Assembly (NCBI GenBank): GCA_963735885.1
Contig: CAVTMP010000007.1
Coordinates: 434,001 to 498,000, forward strand
Origin: JBBSBL01 sp963735885
GTDB lineage: Bacteria > Actinomycetota > Thermoleophilia > Solirubrobacterales > Solirubrobacteraceae
Length of the DNA: 64,000 bases
Direction: 5' to 3'
Every line of letters begins with the position of its first letter. Within the stretch, counting starts at the first letter, position 1. Shown here piece after piece: positions 12,109 through 21,116 of this stretch. The notes under the pieces are model-generated. The model was not told the origin of the DNA, searched no databases, and saw only the letters and a program-made list of their open reading frames with translations. The position numbers and the translations under genes were made by a program.

Positions 12109-13746
12109 ATGGCACACAAGGAACTGAAGTACGACGCGGACGCGCGCAAGGCCCTCGAGGCCGGCGTCGACGCCGTCGCCAACGCCGTCAAGGTGACGCT
12201 CGGGCCCAAGGGCCGCTACGTCGTCCTCGACAAGAAGTTCGGCGCCCCGACGATCACGAACGACGGCGTCACGATCGCCCGTGAGATCGAGGTCGAGGAC
12301 GTCTTCGAGAACCAGGGCGCGCAGCTCGTCCGCGAGGTCGCCACGGCGACCAACGACGTCGCCGGCGACGGCACGACGACGGCGACCGTGCTGGCCCAGG
12401 CGATCGTCCGCGAGGGCCTGAGGAACGTCGCGGCGGGCGCGAACCCGCTCGCTCTCAAGCGCGGCATCGAGCATGCCGTCGAGGCCGTCGTCGGCTCGAT
12501 CGAGAAGCAGTCCAAGGAGGTCTCGGGCAAGGACCAGATCGCCCGCGTGGCGACGATCTCGGCCGGCGACGACGAGATCGGCGACGTGATCGCCGACGCC
12601 ATCGAGAAGGTCGGCAAGGACGGCGTGGTCAACGTCGAGGAGGGCCAGACCTTCGGCATGGACCTCGAGTTCACCGAGGGCATGCAGTTCGACAAGGGCT
12701 ACATCTCGCCCTACATGGTCACCGACCAGGACCGCATGGAGGCCGTGCTCGAGGATCCCTACGTCCTCATCGCCAACCAGAAGATCGGCTCGGTCCGGGA
12801 CGTGCTCCCGGTGCTCGAGGCGGTCATCCAGTCCGGCAAGTCGCTGCTGATCATCGCCGAGGACGTCGAGGGCGAGTCGCTCGCGACGCTCGTGGTGAAC
12901 AAGCTCCGCGGCACGTTCACCGGCGTGGCGGTCAAGGCGCCGGGCTTCGGCGATCGCCGCAAGCGCATGCTCGAGGACATCGCGATCCTCACGGGCGGCG
13001 AGGTGATCACCGAGGAGATGGGCCTCAAGCTCGAGAACACGCAGCTCTCGCAGCTCGGCCACGCCCGCCGCATCGTCGTCGGCAAGGACGACACGACGAT
13101 CATCGACGGCGCCGGTGACAGCGAGGCCATCAGGGGCCGCATCACGCAGATCAAGAACGAGGTCGAGAACACCGACTCGGACTTCGACCGGGAGAAGCTC
13201 CAGGAGCGTCTGGCGAAGCTCTCGGGCGGCGTCGCCGTCGTGAAGGTCGGCGCGGCCACCGAGACCGAGATGAAGGAGAAGAAGCACCGCGTCGAGGACG
13301 CGCTGCAGGCCACCCGGGCGGCGCTCGAGGAGGGCATCGTGCCGGGCGGCGGCGTGGCGCTGCTCCAGGCCACCCACGCGATCAAGCTCGACGAGATCCA
13401 CGAGGACGACGAGCGCACGGGGGCGCGCATCATCCTGCGCGCGCTCGAGGAGCCGATCCGCCAGCTCGCCCAGAACGCGGGCCTGGAGGGATCGGTCGTC
13501 GTCAACGACGTCCGCAAGGCCAAGAAGGGCCAGGGGCTGAACGCCGCGACCGGCGAGATCGTCGACCTCGTCTCCGAGGGCGTCATCGACCCGGCCATGG
13601 TCACGCGCTCGGCGCTGCAGAACGCCGCGTCGATCGCGAAGAACATCCTCACGACCGAGGCGATCATCGCCGAGGTCCCGGACAAGGACGAGGGCGCCGG
13701 CGCCGGAGGCGGCGGCGGGATGCCCGACATGAGCGGGATGATGTAG
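12109..13746 (+). CDS. groEL: chaperonin GroEL (Hsp60)
   Basis: 545 residues. Double-ring ATP-dependent folding machine. Seen: VKVTLGPKGRYVVLDKKFG (equatorial ATP loop), NDGVTIAREIE, AGDGTTTATVLAQAIV with the catalytic Asp of GDGTTT, apical EGMQFDKGYISPYMVT, and the closing signature AALEEGIVPGGGVALL. The C-terminus is GGGGGMPDMSGMM, the usual Gly-Gly-Met-type tail. The gene is free of the single-base interruptions found in neighbours. ATG at 12109; the RBS AAAGGAG lies about 12 bases upstream. This is the only groEL in the window. Confidence 0.98.
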   Translation: MAHKELKYDADARKALEAGVDAVANAVKVTLGPKGRYVVLDKKFGAPTITNDGVTIAREIEVEDVFENQGAQLVREVATATNDVAGDGTTTATVLAQAIVREGLRNVAAGANPLALKRGIEHAVEAVVGSIEKQSKEVSGKDQIARVATISAGDDEIGDVIADAIEKVGKDGVVNVEEGQTFGMDLEFTEGMQFDKGYISPYMVTDQDRMEAVLEDPYVLIANQKIGSVRDVLPVLEAVIQSGKSLLIIAEDVEGESLATLVVNKLRGTFTGVAVKAPGFGDRRKRMLEDIAILTGGEVITEEMGLKLENTQLSQLGHARRIVVGKDDTTIIDGAGDSEAIRGRITQIKNEVENTDSDFDREKLQERLAKLSGGVAVVKVGAATETEMKEKKHRVEDALQATRAALEEGIVPGGGVALLQATHAIKLDEIHEDDERTGARIILRALEEPIRQLAQNAGLEGSVVVNDVRKAKKGQGLNAATGEIVDLVSEGVIDPAMVTRSALQNAASIAKNILTTEAIIAEVPDKDEGAGAGGGGGMPDMSGMM

Positions 13747-13776
13747 CCGGGGCGTCCGCGCCCGATCGCCGCTCTG

Positions 13777-13805
13777 CGAGGGCCCGGCACGATGCCGGGC
13801 CCTCG
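13777..13805 (+). terminator. hairpin after groEL
   Basis: Thirteen-bp perfect stem CGAGGGCCCGGCA / TGCCGGGCCCTCG (13777-13789 and 13793-13805) with a three-base loop, 30 bp after the groEL stop. It lacks a U tract, as is common in such GC-rich genomes. Confidence 0.7.
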
Positions 13806-13821
13806 CTATGTTCGGGCACCT

Positions 13822-14385
13822 GTGCGCGTCCGGACCTACATCGCGCAGAGCCTCGACGGGCGCATCGCCGACGCGGCCGGGGGCGTCGGCTGGCTCGAGG
13901 CGTTCGACGCCGCCGAGGGCGACCACGGCTACGCGGCGTTCATGGCCGAGGTCGGGCCGGTGGCGATGGGCGCGGCCACCTTCGAGCTGGCCGCCGGCTT
14001 CGATCCCTGGCCCTACGCGGGCCGGCCGACCTGGGTCTTCGCCCACGCCGAGCGGCCGGCCCCGGCGGGCGCGGACGTGCGCTTCGTCGCCGGCGCGGTC
14101 GGCCGGGCGCTGGGAGAGATCGAGGCGGCGGGGGGCGGCGACCTCTACCTCGTCGGCGGCGGCGACCTGATCGCCCAGTTCCTCGCGGCCGGCCGCCTCG
14201 ACGAGGCGATCGTCTTCACCGCGCCCGTGGTGCTCGGCGGCGGGCCCCCGCTCCTTCCCCCGGGGGTCGCGGCGTCCGCCGAGCTCGAGGCCGCCCGCGG
14301 CTGGCCCTCGGGGCTGGTCGAGGCGCGCTACCGCTTCCGGTGGGGCGGCCGGCCGGGAAGGCCGGCGCCGGGCGCGGCGTCCTAG
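13822..14385 (+). CDS. RibD C-terminal / dihydrofolate-reductase-fold reductase
   Basis: About 187 residues. The fold of RibD-C and DHFR is visible: VRTYIAQSLDGRIADAAGGV at the start, MGAATFELA in place of the MGRxTY motif, TWVFAHAERP, and the cofactor loop DLYLVGGGDLIAQFL, closing with LDEAIVFTAPVVLGGGPPLL. Such proteins are NADPH-dependent reductases of pteridine- or pyrimidine-like substrates; many stand-alone copies have no proven substrate. I use GTG 13822; an ATG at 13792 lies inside the groEL terminator stem and is less likely. Confidence 0.85.
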   Translation: MRVRTYIAQSLDGRIADAAGGVGWLEAFDAAEGDHGYAAFMAEVGPVAMGAATFELAAGFDPWPYAGRPTWVFAHAERPAPAGADVRFVAGAVGRALGEIEAAGGGDLYLVGGGDLIAQFLAAGRLDEAIVFTAPVVLGGGPPLLPPGVAASAELEAARGWPSGLVEARYRFRWGGRPGRPAPGAAS

Positions 14386-14396
14386 GCTGCAGAGAC

Positions 14397-15092
14397 ATGT
14401 CCCGCCCCGACCCCCCCGCGCACGAGCGCGAAGCGGCCGCGCGCGCGGTCCGCGCGATCCGCGCCGCCAACGCCGCCACGCCGGCGCCCGCCGGGCTGCG
14501 CGCCCGCGTGACGGCGGCGCGCGGCGCCGGGACGCGCCCGCGGCACCGCGGCCGCGTCCGGCCGGGACTCGCCGCCGGGCTGGCGGGCGCGGTCGCCGCC
14601 GCGGCGCTCGCGGCGATCCTGCTGCTCCCGTCCGGGACCCCCGGCGGCCCGAGCGTCAGCGCGGCCGCCGCGCTCGCCGGCCGGCCCGCGATCGAGCCGG
14701 CGCCCGGGGTGCGGGCCGGGGACCCGGCGCTGCTCGACCGGGAGGCCGCCGAGATCCCCTTCCCGAACTTCGCGCCCCCGTTCGGGTGGCGGGCGACCGG
14801 CGCCCGGACCGACCGGGTCGGCGGACGCCGGGCGGTCACCGTGTTCTACGCGCGGGGCGACCGCCGGGTGGCGTACACGATCGTCGCGGGCCGGCCGCTC
14901 GAGCGGCCGGGCGGCGCGCGATCGACCTCTCGCGCCGGGACCGAGTTCCGCTCGCTGCGCATCGGCGGTCGGCCGGTCGTGACGTGGCGACGCCAGGGCC
15001 ACACGTGCGTTCTGGTCGGCGGTCCCGGGGTGCGCGACGCCCGGCTCCTCGCGCTCGCCGGCTGGCGCGACGGCGGCAGCCTGCCCTACTGA
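14397..15092 (+). CDS. single-pass membrane protein, candidate anti-sigma factor
   Basis: 231 residues. A cytosolic basic N-terminal part (about 55 residues, rich in Ala/Arg, AARAVRAIRAANAATPAPAG) is followed by one membrane helix (about residues 57-80, LAAGLAGAVAAAALAAILLL) and an extracytoplasmic domain with PFGWRATGARTD, AVTVFYARGDRRVAYTI and a terminal TCVLVGG. This topology is that of RskA/anti-sigma proteins, and the gene converges tail-to-tail (7-bp overlap) with an ECF sigma gene. There is no HxxxCxxC zinc motif, so the anti-sigma role is inference from topology and position only. Confidence 0.6.
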   Translation: MSRPDPPAHEREAAARAVRAIRAANAATPAPAGLRARVTAARGAGTRPRHRGRVRPGLAAGLAGAVAAAALAAILLLPSGTPGGPSVSAAAALAGRPAIEPAPGVRAGDPALLDREAAEIPFPNFAPPFGWRATGARTDRVGGRRAVTVFYARGDRRVAYTIVAGRPLERPGGARSTSRAGTEFRSLRIGGRPVVTWRRQGHTCVLVGGPGVRDARLLALAGWRDGGSLPY

Positions 15093-15610
15093 GCCGCCGC
15101 GTCGTCGCTCTCGCGGAGCGCGGCGGCCACGCGCAGCCGTGCCCGGTGCAGGCGCGTGGTGATCGTGGCCTCGCGCGTGCGCAGCGCGCGGGCCGCCTCC
15201 GCGTAGGTGAGCCCGACGACGTCGACGGCGACGATCGCGTCGCGGAAGTCCGGCGGCAGGGCGGCGATGTGGTCGTACACCTCACCCGCGAGGACGGTCT
15301 CGGCGGGGCCGGGCTCCCGCGTGTCGAGCAGCTCGCCGCCCGGCTCGTCGGGCTCCGGCAGGGGCGAGGTGCGCGGGCGGCGAGCGGCCGTGCGGATCCG
15401 CGAGACGTGGGTGTTGCGCAGGACCCGCAGGAGGTAGCCGAGGTCGTCCTCCCCGCGGACGAGCCGCGGGCGTCGCAGCACCCTCGCGTAGGTCTCCTGA
15501 ACCAGGTCCTCGGCCTCCTCGCGCTGGCCGCACATCGCCCGGGCCGCGCGGTAGAGGCGGTCGAGGTGGTCGCCGAGGCGCTCCGGATCGAGCTCGTGGG
15601 GGGCCGGCAT
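15086..15610 (-). CDS. RNA polymerase sigma factor, ECF subfamily
   Basis: 174 residues. Region 2 is visible: LYRAARAMCGQREEAEDLVQ followed by ETYARVLRR; region 4 reads LPPDFRDAIVAVDVVGLTYAE with AARALRTREATITTRLHRARLRV, the helix-turn-helix that reads the -35 element. The linker is short and no C-terminal extension is present. It faces the putative anti-sigma membrane protein gene end to end rather than forming the usual sigma/anti-sigma operon, so pairing is not proven. Confidence 0.92.
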   Translation of the reverse strand: MPAPHELDPERLGDHLDRLYRAARAMCGQREEAEDLVQETYARVLRRPRLVRGEDDLGYLLRVLRNTHVSRIRTAARRPRTSPLPEPDEPGGELLDTREPGPAETVLAGEVYDHIAALPPDFRDAIVAVDVVGLTYAEAARALRTREATITTRLHRARLRVAAALRESDDAAAQ

Positions 15611-15642
15611 GCGCGGGCGGCGAGCTTACGCCGCGGCCCGCT

Positions 15643-16740
15643 CTAGACGGTCGATCCCGGGACCGCGTTCCGTGATCTCGGCCCCGGGCCGACGTACTTC
15701 GCCGTCGGCCGGATGAGACGGCCCTCGCGCTTCTGCTCGAGGATGTGCGCCGACCAGCCGGCCACGCGCGCGCACGTGAACATCGGGGTGAAGAGCTCGG
15801 GCGGGACGTCGGCGTAGTCGAGCACGACCGCCGACCAGAACTCGACGTTCGTGGCCAGCACCCGATCGGGCTTGCGGGCCTTGAGCTCGGCCAGCGCCGC
15901 CGACTCGAGCGCCTCGGCCGCCTCGAGGCGCGGCGAGCCGATCTCGCGGGCGGTGCGACGGAGCACCCGCGCGCGGGGGTCCTCGGCGCGGTAGATGCGG
16001 TGGCCGAACCCCATGAGCCGATCGCCGCGGTCGAGCGCCGCCTTGACCCAGCGCTCGGCGTCGCCCTCGGCCTCCACCTCGTCGAGCATGGTCAGGACGC
16101 GCGAGGGCGCGCCCCCGTGGAGCGGGCCCGACAGCGCGCCCACGGCGGACGAGAGCGCGGCGGTGCAGTCCGCTCCGGTGGACGCGACCACGCGCGCGGT
16201 GAAGGTCGAGGCGTTCATCCCGTGCTCGGCGGCCGAGATCCAGTAGGCGTCGATCGCCTTGACGTGGTCGGGATCGGCCTCGCCGCGCCAGCGGATGAGG
16301 AAGCGCTCGGGGATGGTCCGCCCCCGGTCGACCGTGGTCTGGGGGACGGGCGGGCGGCCGGTCCCGCGCGCGGACTGCGCAACGAAGGAGAGCGCCATGA
16401 CCGAGGCGCGGGCGAGATCGTCGCGGGCCTCCTCGTCGGTGATGTCGAGGAGCTGGCCGAACCCCCACTCGGGGGCGAGCATCGCCAGCGCCGCCTGGAC
16501 GTCGACGCGCGGGTCGCCCGAGCGGACGTAGAGACCGTGGGGCTCCGCGGGCGGCAGCCCCGGGTCGAAGCGGCCGTCGACGAGCAGGCCCCAGACCTTC
16601 TCGTAGCCGACCTGGCCGACCAGGTCCTCGATGTCGACGCCGCGGTAGCGCAGCGCGCCCCCCTCGCGATCCGGCTCCGCGATCTCGGTCTCGAAGGCGA
16701 CGACGCCCTCGAGGCCGGACTGGACTTCGCTCACGCTCAT
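15643..16740 (-). CDS. citrate synthase (or 2-methylcitrate synthase)
   Basis: 365 residues from ATG 16740, which follows a GGAGCAGGAGA RBS. Condenses acetyl-CoA (or propionyl-CoA) with oxaloacetate. Seen: YRGVDIEDLVGQVGYEKVWG, the catalytic His in AEHGMNASTFTARV, GALSGPLHGGAPSRV, and GFGHRIYRAEDPRA with the second catalytic His; late Asp region ATNVEFWSAVVLDYADVPPEL, then FTCARVAGWSAHILEQK. Length fits the short Gram-positive type I enzyme. No prpB or prpD is nearby, so citrate synthase is favoured. The open frame continues far upstream on this strand but only as antisense of the amidase gene. Confidence 0.93.
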   Translation of the reverse strand: MSVSEVQSGLEGVVAFETEIAEPDREGGALRYRGVDIEDLVGQVGYEKVWGLLVDGRFDPGLPPAEPHGLYVRSGDPRVDVQAALAMLAPEWGFGQLLDITDEEARDDLARASVMALSFVAQSARGTGRPPVPQTTVDRGRTIPERFLIRWRGEADPDHVKAIDAYWISAAEHGMNASTFTARVVASTGADCTAALSSAVGALSGPLHGGAPSRVLTMLDEVEAEGDAERWVKAALDRGDRLMGFGHRIYRAEDPRARVLRRTAREIGSPRLEAAEALESAALAELKARKPDRVLATNVEFWSAVVLDYADVPPELFTPMFTCARVAGWSAHILEQKREGRLIRPTAKYVGPGPRSRNAVPGSTV

Positions 16741-16869
16741 CGTCTCCTGCTCCCTGCCGTGTTCCGGGCGATTGCGGGCGGCAAGAGTGCCACATGGCGC
16801 CGGCCGCCTCGCGCCGGCGCGCGGGCCCGCGTAGGCTCCCGCCGGTCCGCTCACGCCCGGAGGCGTCCC

Positions 16870-18306
16870 GTGCCCGCCGAATCCGACCTGCTCTTCCGTC
16901 CCGCCGTGGACCTCGCCGCGCTCGTGCGGTCCGGCGAGCTGACCGCCCGAGAGCTGGCCGAGGCCTCGCTCGCCGCGATCGCCGAGCGCGACCCGGAGCT
17001 GGGCGCGTTCTGCCACGTCGACGCGGACGGGGCGCTCGCCGCCGCCGACACGATCGGCCCCGGGGACGAGCGGCCCTTCGCGGGCGTGCCGATCGCCGTG
17101 AAGGACAACCAGCCGGTCGCCGGGATGCCGCTGACCTTCGGCTCCTCCTTCATGCCCGACTTCGTGCCCGACGCCGACTCCTACGTCGTCCGGCGGCTGC
17201 GCGAGGCCGGCTTCGTGATCGTCGGCAAGACCACCCTGCCGGAGTTCGGCATCCTTCCGGTCTCCGAGGCCACCCGCTTCGGCCCGACCCGCAATCCGTG
17301 GGATCCGGAGCGCACGCCCGGCGGCTCGTCCGGCGGCGCGGCGGCCGCGGTCGCGAGCGGCATGGTCCCGATCGCGCACGGCAACGACGGCGGCGGCTCG
17401 ATCCGGATCCCGGCGGCGTGCTGCGGGCTGGTCGGGCTGAAGCCGCAGCGCGGCCGCGTCTCGCGGGGCCCGGCCGAAGGCGGGAACCACCTCGTCCAGG
17501 ACGGCGTGCTGACCCGGACCGTGGCCGACACGGCCGCCGCGCTCGACCTGCTCGCCGGCTACGAGCCGGGCGACGCGTACTGGGCCCCGCCGCCCGCCGA
17601 GCCGTTCGCGGCGGCCGCCGGCCGCGAGCCGGGCCGCCTGCGCGTCGGGTTCACGACGATTCCGCCGATCGAGGTCCCGCTCGACCCGTCGGGCGCCGAG
17701 GCCGTGGACGAGGCGGCCGCCCTGCTCGCCGACCTCGGCCACGAGGTGGAGGCGGCGGAGCCGGGCTGGAACCAGCCCGGGCTGCTCGCGCTGTTCACCG
17801 CCACCTTCGGCCCGCTCGTCTCCACGTCGATCCTCCTCGCCCAGGCGCTGGCCGGCCGCGAGGCCACCGCCGACGACGTCGAGCCGCTCACGTGGCACGT
17901 CTACGAGCAGAGCCGGGCGCTGAACGCGCCCGAGTTCCTCGCCGCCCAGGCGCAGCTGAACGCCCTGGTCCGCGACCAGATGCCGCTGTACGAGCGCTAC
18001 GACGTCGTCCTCACCCCCGCGCTCGCCGAGCGGCCGGTCCGCCACGGGGAGATCGACCCGCGCGGCCCGGATCCCGCCGCCACCTTCGCCCGCTCCGGCG
18101 CGTTCACCCCGTACACGGCGACGCAGAACGTCACGGGGAACCCCGCGATCTCGGTCCCGCTCCATCACGGCGACGACGGCCTGCCGACCGGCGTGCAACT
18201 CATCGGGCAGCCCGCCCGCGAGGACGTGCTGCTCGCGCTCGCCGCCCAACTGGAGACGGCGCTGCCGTGGGCGGAGCGCCGGCCGGAGCGCGTGGTCGCG
18301 CGATAG
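16870..18306 (+). CDS. amidase-signature family hydrolase
   Basis: 478 residues, starting at GTG 16870 after GGAGG. Amidase-signature enzymes use a Ser-cisSer-Lys triad. Seen: PIAVKDNQP with the catalytic Lys, TPGGSSGGAAAAVASG containing the cis-Ser, and GNDGGGSIRIPAACCGLVGLKP with the Ser nucleophile in GSIRIPA. In the canonical motif this reads GSDTGGSIR; here the first Ser is Asn. The C-terminal half (NVTGNPAISVPL, GLPTGVQLIGQP) is complete. Substrate unknown; no gatB/gatC neighbour, so it is not the GatCAB subunit. Confidence 0.92.
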   Translation: MPAESDLLFRPAVDLAALVRSGELTARELAEASLAAIAERDPELGAFCHVDADGALAAADTIGPGDERPFAGVPIAVKDNQPVAGMPLTFGSSFMPDFVPDADSYVVRRLREAGFVIVGKTTLPEFGILPVSEATRFGPTRNPWDPERTPGGSSGGAAAAVASGMVPIAHGNDGGGSIRIPAACCGLVGLKPQRGRVSRGPAEGGNHLVQDGVLTRTVADTAAALDLLAGYEPGDAYWAPPPAEPFAAAAGREPGRLRVGFTTIPPIEVPLDPSGAEAVDEAAALLADLGHEVEAAEPGWNQPGLLALFTATFGPLVSTSILLAQALAGREATADDVEPLTWHVYEQSRALNAPEFLAAQAQLNALVRDQMPLYERYDVVLTPALAERPVRHGEIDPRGPDPAATFARSGAFTPYTATQNVTGNPAISVPLHHGDDGLPTGVQLIGQPAREDVLLALAAQLETALPWAERRPERVVAR

Positions 18307-18384
18307 CGGCGCCCCGGCCTGGCGCCCGGCGGCGGCGGTCGGATAGGGTCGACCCGAGCCCTTCCGGAAAGGACGCCAGGAGAC

Positions 18385-20040
18385 ATGCGCGCCACCCCTC
18401 GCCGCCTCGCCCTCGCCGGTGCCGCCGTGCTGGCCGCCGCCGCCTCGGGCTGCGGGACGCTGCCGGGTCGCGACCTCGACCCCGTCGTGATGACCGGCGC
18501 GCAGGCCGGCGCGCTCCAGGGCGCGCCCGTCGGACGCGTCGTCGCGTTCGCCCGGCACTCGAGCACCTGGCAGCAGATCCCGGTCCAGGTCGACGAGCGC
18601 GCGACCGTGGACCTCGGGCCGGTGCGCAACCTGGGCGCCTCGGGCGTGACGGCGACCGTCTACACCGACCCGAACACGAAGGTCGGCGCGGACCCCGACC
18701 CGAACCTCGACGCCAACGACGAGATCGCGTTCATGGCCCGCGACGCCGGTGACGCCGCCTCGCTCGCGCCGGACCCCGCGGGCGTGGTGCCCGGAAGCGG
18801 CGTCCAGGTCAAGGTGACCGATCCGACGGCGCCCTCGAGCGTCGCGTGGGCCTACCTGTTCCGCAGCGACGGGAGCCTCTCCCCGGGCGCCGGCAAGCAG
18901 TACGTGTCCTACACCTTCAGCCTGAACAGCGGCAACTACCTCTCGACCTACGACTTCGCGGGCGGCCCGAACCCCGAGTCCTCGTCGGTGACGACGTCGC
19001 GCTACCGCCGCCGCTTCTCCGACCGCTGGGTGGACGACGGCCTCGACATCACGGCCGGCGGCGCGTCGGGCGCCGACATCCTCGACCGCCACAAGCCGCA
19101 GTTCGGGCCCGGGGTGTGCGGCCGGACCGAGGACACGTTCAAGACCGGCGGTGGCGGCTTCATGGCGAACAAGAGCGGCCCGGTGCGGGCCATCCGCTCC
19201 TTCCTCGGCGCGAACAGCGGGACCTTCACCCAGCGGGACCACATCCTCTACGACGGGCGCGAGGACATCGTCACCTACCTCCGCGTGCACCCGATCCCGG
19301 GCGTCATGGACTACTTCGACTACGCGCCGACCGCCTCCGGGATGACCTACCGCAACGACCAGAACACGGCCGGCGTGACGATCGACGGCAACCCCGACAC
19401 GCTCGCCGCCGGCGCGCCGCGCTGGCAGCAGGTCAGCGGGAGCCAGGGCACGCTGACGATCGTGAACACGATCGACACGGACATCGCGGGGCTCACGCCG
19501 CAGCTCTACTACGACGACGACTCGACCCCCTCGGTCACCCAGTGCACCGGCGACGCCTTCGCGTACGGGTCCTCGGGCACGTGGTTCAACCAGGCGCTGC
19601 CGAACACGGACTCGCGCAACGGCGCGGCCAATCGCTTCACCACGACGCAGACGCTCTACTACGGCGCGCCCGGCGGCACCGCGGCCGACGCCGGGGCGGC
19701 GGCCAACCGCGCGCAGGCACCGCTGCAGGTCACGACCTCCCCGCAGACCCCGACGGCGGGCGGGACCGTGAGCCTCGACGCCATCGCCTACACCTCCGGC
19801 GGCCAGCCGCAGGCCGCGTTCTACGGCTACGCGTGCGTGGCCGGGAACCCGAACACGATCCGCATCGAGCGCAAGTCGGGCGGCTCCTGGGTGCCGGTCA
19901 CCACGGCCCCGCTCACACCGCAGGACGGCTGCCGCGTCTACCTCGCCGTCGCGCCGATCGCGACCGGTACGATCGTCCGCGCCGTGGCCACCCTGGGCGG
20001 AGCCACGCTCGGGACCAGTCCCGAGACTCCCGTCGACTAG
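18385..20040 (+). CDS. lipoprotein of unknown function
   Basis: 551 residues. The N-terminus MRATPRRLALAGAAVLAAAA is a signal peptide followed by SGCG, a lipobox, so the protein should be anchored outside the membrane. The mature part is beta-rich and Asn/Asp/Thr-rich (VRNLGASGVTATVYTDPNTK, DANDEIAFMARDAGD, GVMDYFDYAPTASGM) and ends in an Ig-like segment (VTTSPQTPTAGGTVSLDAIA; GTIVRAVATLGGATLGTSPE). Two or three Cys pairs are possible. I do not recognise the central domain. RBS AGGAG six bases before ATG. Confidence 0.8.
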   Translation: MRATPRRLALAGAAVLAAAASGCGTLPGRDLDPVVMTGAQAGALQGAPVGRVVAFARHSSTWQQIPVQVDERATVDLGPVRNLGASGVTATVYTDPNTKVGADPDPNLDANDEIAFMARDAGDAASLAPDPAGVVPGSGVQVKVTDPTAPSSVAWAYLFRSDGSLSPGAGKQYVSYTFSLNSGNYLSTYDFAGGPNPESSSVTTSRYRRRFSDRWVDDGLDITAGGASGADILDRHKPQFGPGVCGRTEDTFKTGGGGFMANKSGPVRAIRSFLGANSGTFTQRDHILYDGREDIVTYLRVHPIPGVMDYFDYAPTASGMTYRNDQNTAGVTIDGNPDTLAAGAPRWQQVSGSQGTLTIVNTIDTDIAGLTPQLYYDDDSTPSVTQCTGDAFAYGSSGTWFNQALPNTDSRNGAANRFTTTQTLYYGAPGGTAADAGAAANRAQAPLQVTTSPQTPTAGGTVSLDAIAYTSGGQPQAAFYGYACVAGNPNTIRIERKSGGSWVPVTTAPLTPQDGCRVYLAVAPIATGTIVRAVATLGGATLGTSPETPVD

Positions 20041-20088
20041 AGGCCCGCCGGCCGGCGCGGGTGGCGCGGCGCGGCCGCCCCGCGGCGC

Positions 20089-20970
20089 TCAGGCGGCGCC
20101 CAGCACCGCGCGCATCGGCCTCGGCACGACGCCGAGCGACTCGGCGCCGGCCGTCCCGGTGCGACTGGTCATGTCCTCCTGGAGGAAGTCGGCCTCGTCG
20201 CGCGTGACCAGCGCCGTCGGGCCGGCGAGGAGCTCGAGCAGCCAGAGCGTCCGGCGGGCGGCCGCCCCGGGGACGCGGATCAGCGGCCGGTCGCGGCGCA
20301 CGCCCCGCAGGGCCAGGCGCGCGAGCTCGGCGTAGGTGAGGGTGTCGGGGCCCGCGAGCTCGAGGCGGTCGAGCGTCGCGTCCTCGCGCTCGAGCGCCAC
20401 GGCGAGGCAGTCCGCCACGTCCTCCGCCCAGATCGGCTGGGAGCGCGCCGCGCCGCCGCCGGCGATCGGCACGGCGGGCGCCAGCCGCGCGACGCGCTCG
20501 AGGCGGCGCATCCACGGGCCCGCGGCGGAGTAGGTCAGCGAGGGCGCGAGGATCGCGTGCGGAAGATCCGACTCCGCCACCGCGCGCTCGGCGAGCCACT
20601 TGCTGCGCAGGAACCGCGAACCGCTGCTGGGCGAGGCCCCGAGCGCGGAGAGCAGGACGAACCGACCGGTGCGGGCGCGCTCCGCCGCCCGGACCAGCCG
20701 CCAGGTGGCGAGCGCCCCGAGCTCCTCGATCGAGCCTCGGGGCTGGTCGCGACCCGCGGCCGCGAGGTGCACCACCGTGTCGACCCCGCGGAGCGCGTGA
20801 CGGAACGAGGTGGGGTCGGCGAGGTCGCCGATCGCGATCTGCACGCGCACCCGCTCGTCGCCGAGGCGGCGCGGGTCGCGGACGAGGCAGCGCACCGGCC
20901 GTCCGGCGACCGTGAGGCGCCGCAGGAGCGCGGCGCCGACCTGGCCGGTGGCGCCGGTCAGCAGGATCAC
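20089..20970 (-). CDS. NAD(P)-binding protein, atypical SDR (NmrA/NDUFA9-like)
   Basis: About 293 residues. Rossmann start ILLTGATGQVGAALLRRL, then RCLVRDPRRLG, VQIAIGDLADPTSF, GVDTVVHLAAAG and FVLLSALGAS, the pattern of atypical short-chain dehydrogenases; LRSKWLAERAVAES keeps a Lys but there is no Tyr of the classical YxxxK. The C-terminal part (RSQPIWAEDVADCLAVALER, LELAGPDTLTYAELARLALRG) is of the complex-I-assembly/NmrA kind. The start is uncertain: I take GTG 20970 right before the Rossmann strand; the frame is open to 21096. Divergent from ferredoxin. Confidence 0.82.
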   Translation of the reverse strand: MILLTGATGQVGAALLRRLTVAGRPVRCLVRDPRRLGDERVRVQIAIGDLADPTSFRHALRGVDTVVHLAAAGRDQPRGSIEELGALATWRLVRAAERARTGRFVLLSALGASPSSGSRFLRSKWLAERAVAESDLPHAILAPSLTYSAAGPWMRRLERVARLAPAVPIAGGGAARSQPIWAEDVADCLAVALEREDATLDRLELAGPDTLTYAELARLALRGVRRDRPLIRVPGAAARRTLWLLELLAGPTALVTRDEADFLQEDMTSRTGTAGAESLGVVPRPMRAVLGAA

Positions 20971-21116
20971 GGTGCGCGCCCGCGCTCGGCGGCTCGCGGG
21001 CAGGCGCGCCCGGCGATCGTCTGGGGGGTGACGGCCATCCGGCGCCAGGGTAGCGGCCGGCCAGGTTCCGTAGAATCCGGCTCCGCACCTCGCCACCGCC
21101 CCAGAGGACCCGCTCC

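Noticed and set aside
11986..14046. Minus-strand open frame over groEL
   Set aside because: Antisense of groEL, composition without protein features.
15643..19290. 1,215-codon minus-strand open frame
   Set aside because: Only the part 15643-16740 is a gene (citrate synthase). The rest is antisense to the amidase and lipoprotein genes and open because GC-rich DNA has few stops.
20967..21038. 23-codon ORF (MAVTPQTIAGR...) ending at the SDR gene start
   Set aside because: Overlaps the GTG as a GTGA, so it could be a leader peptide or the lost N-terminus after a base error, but nothing else supports it.
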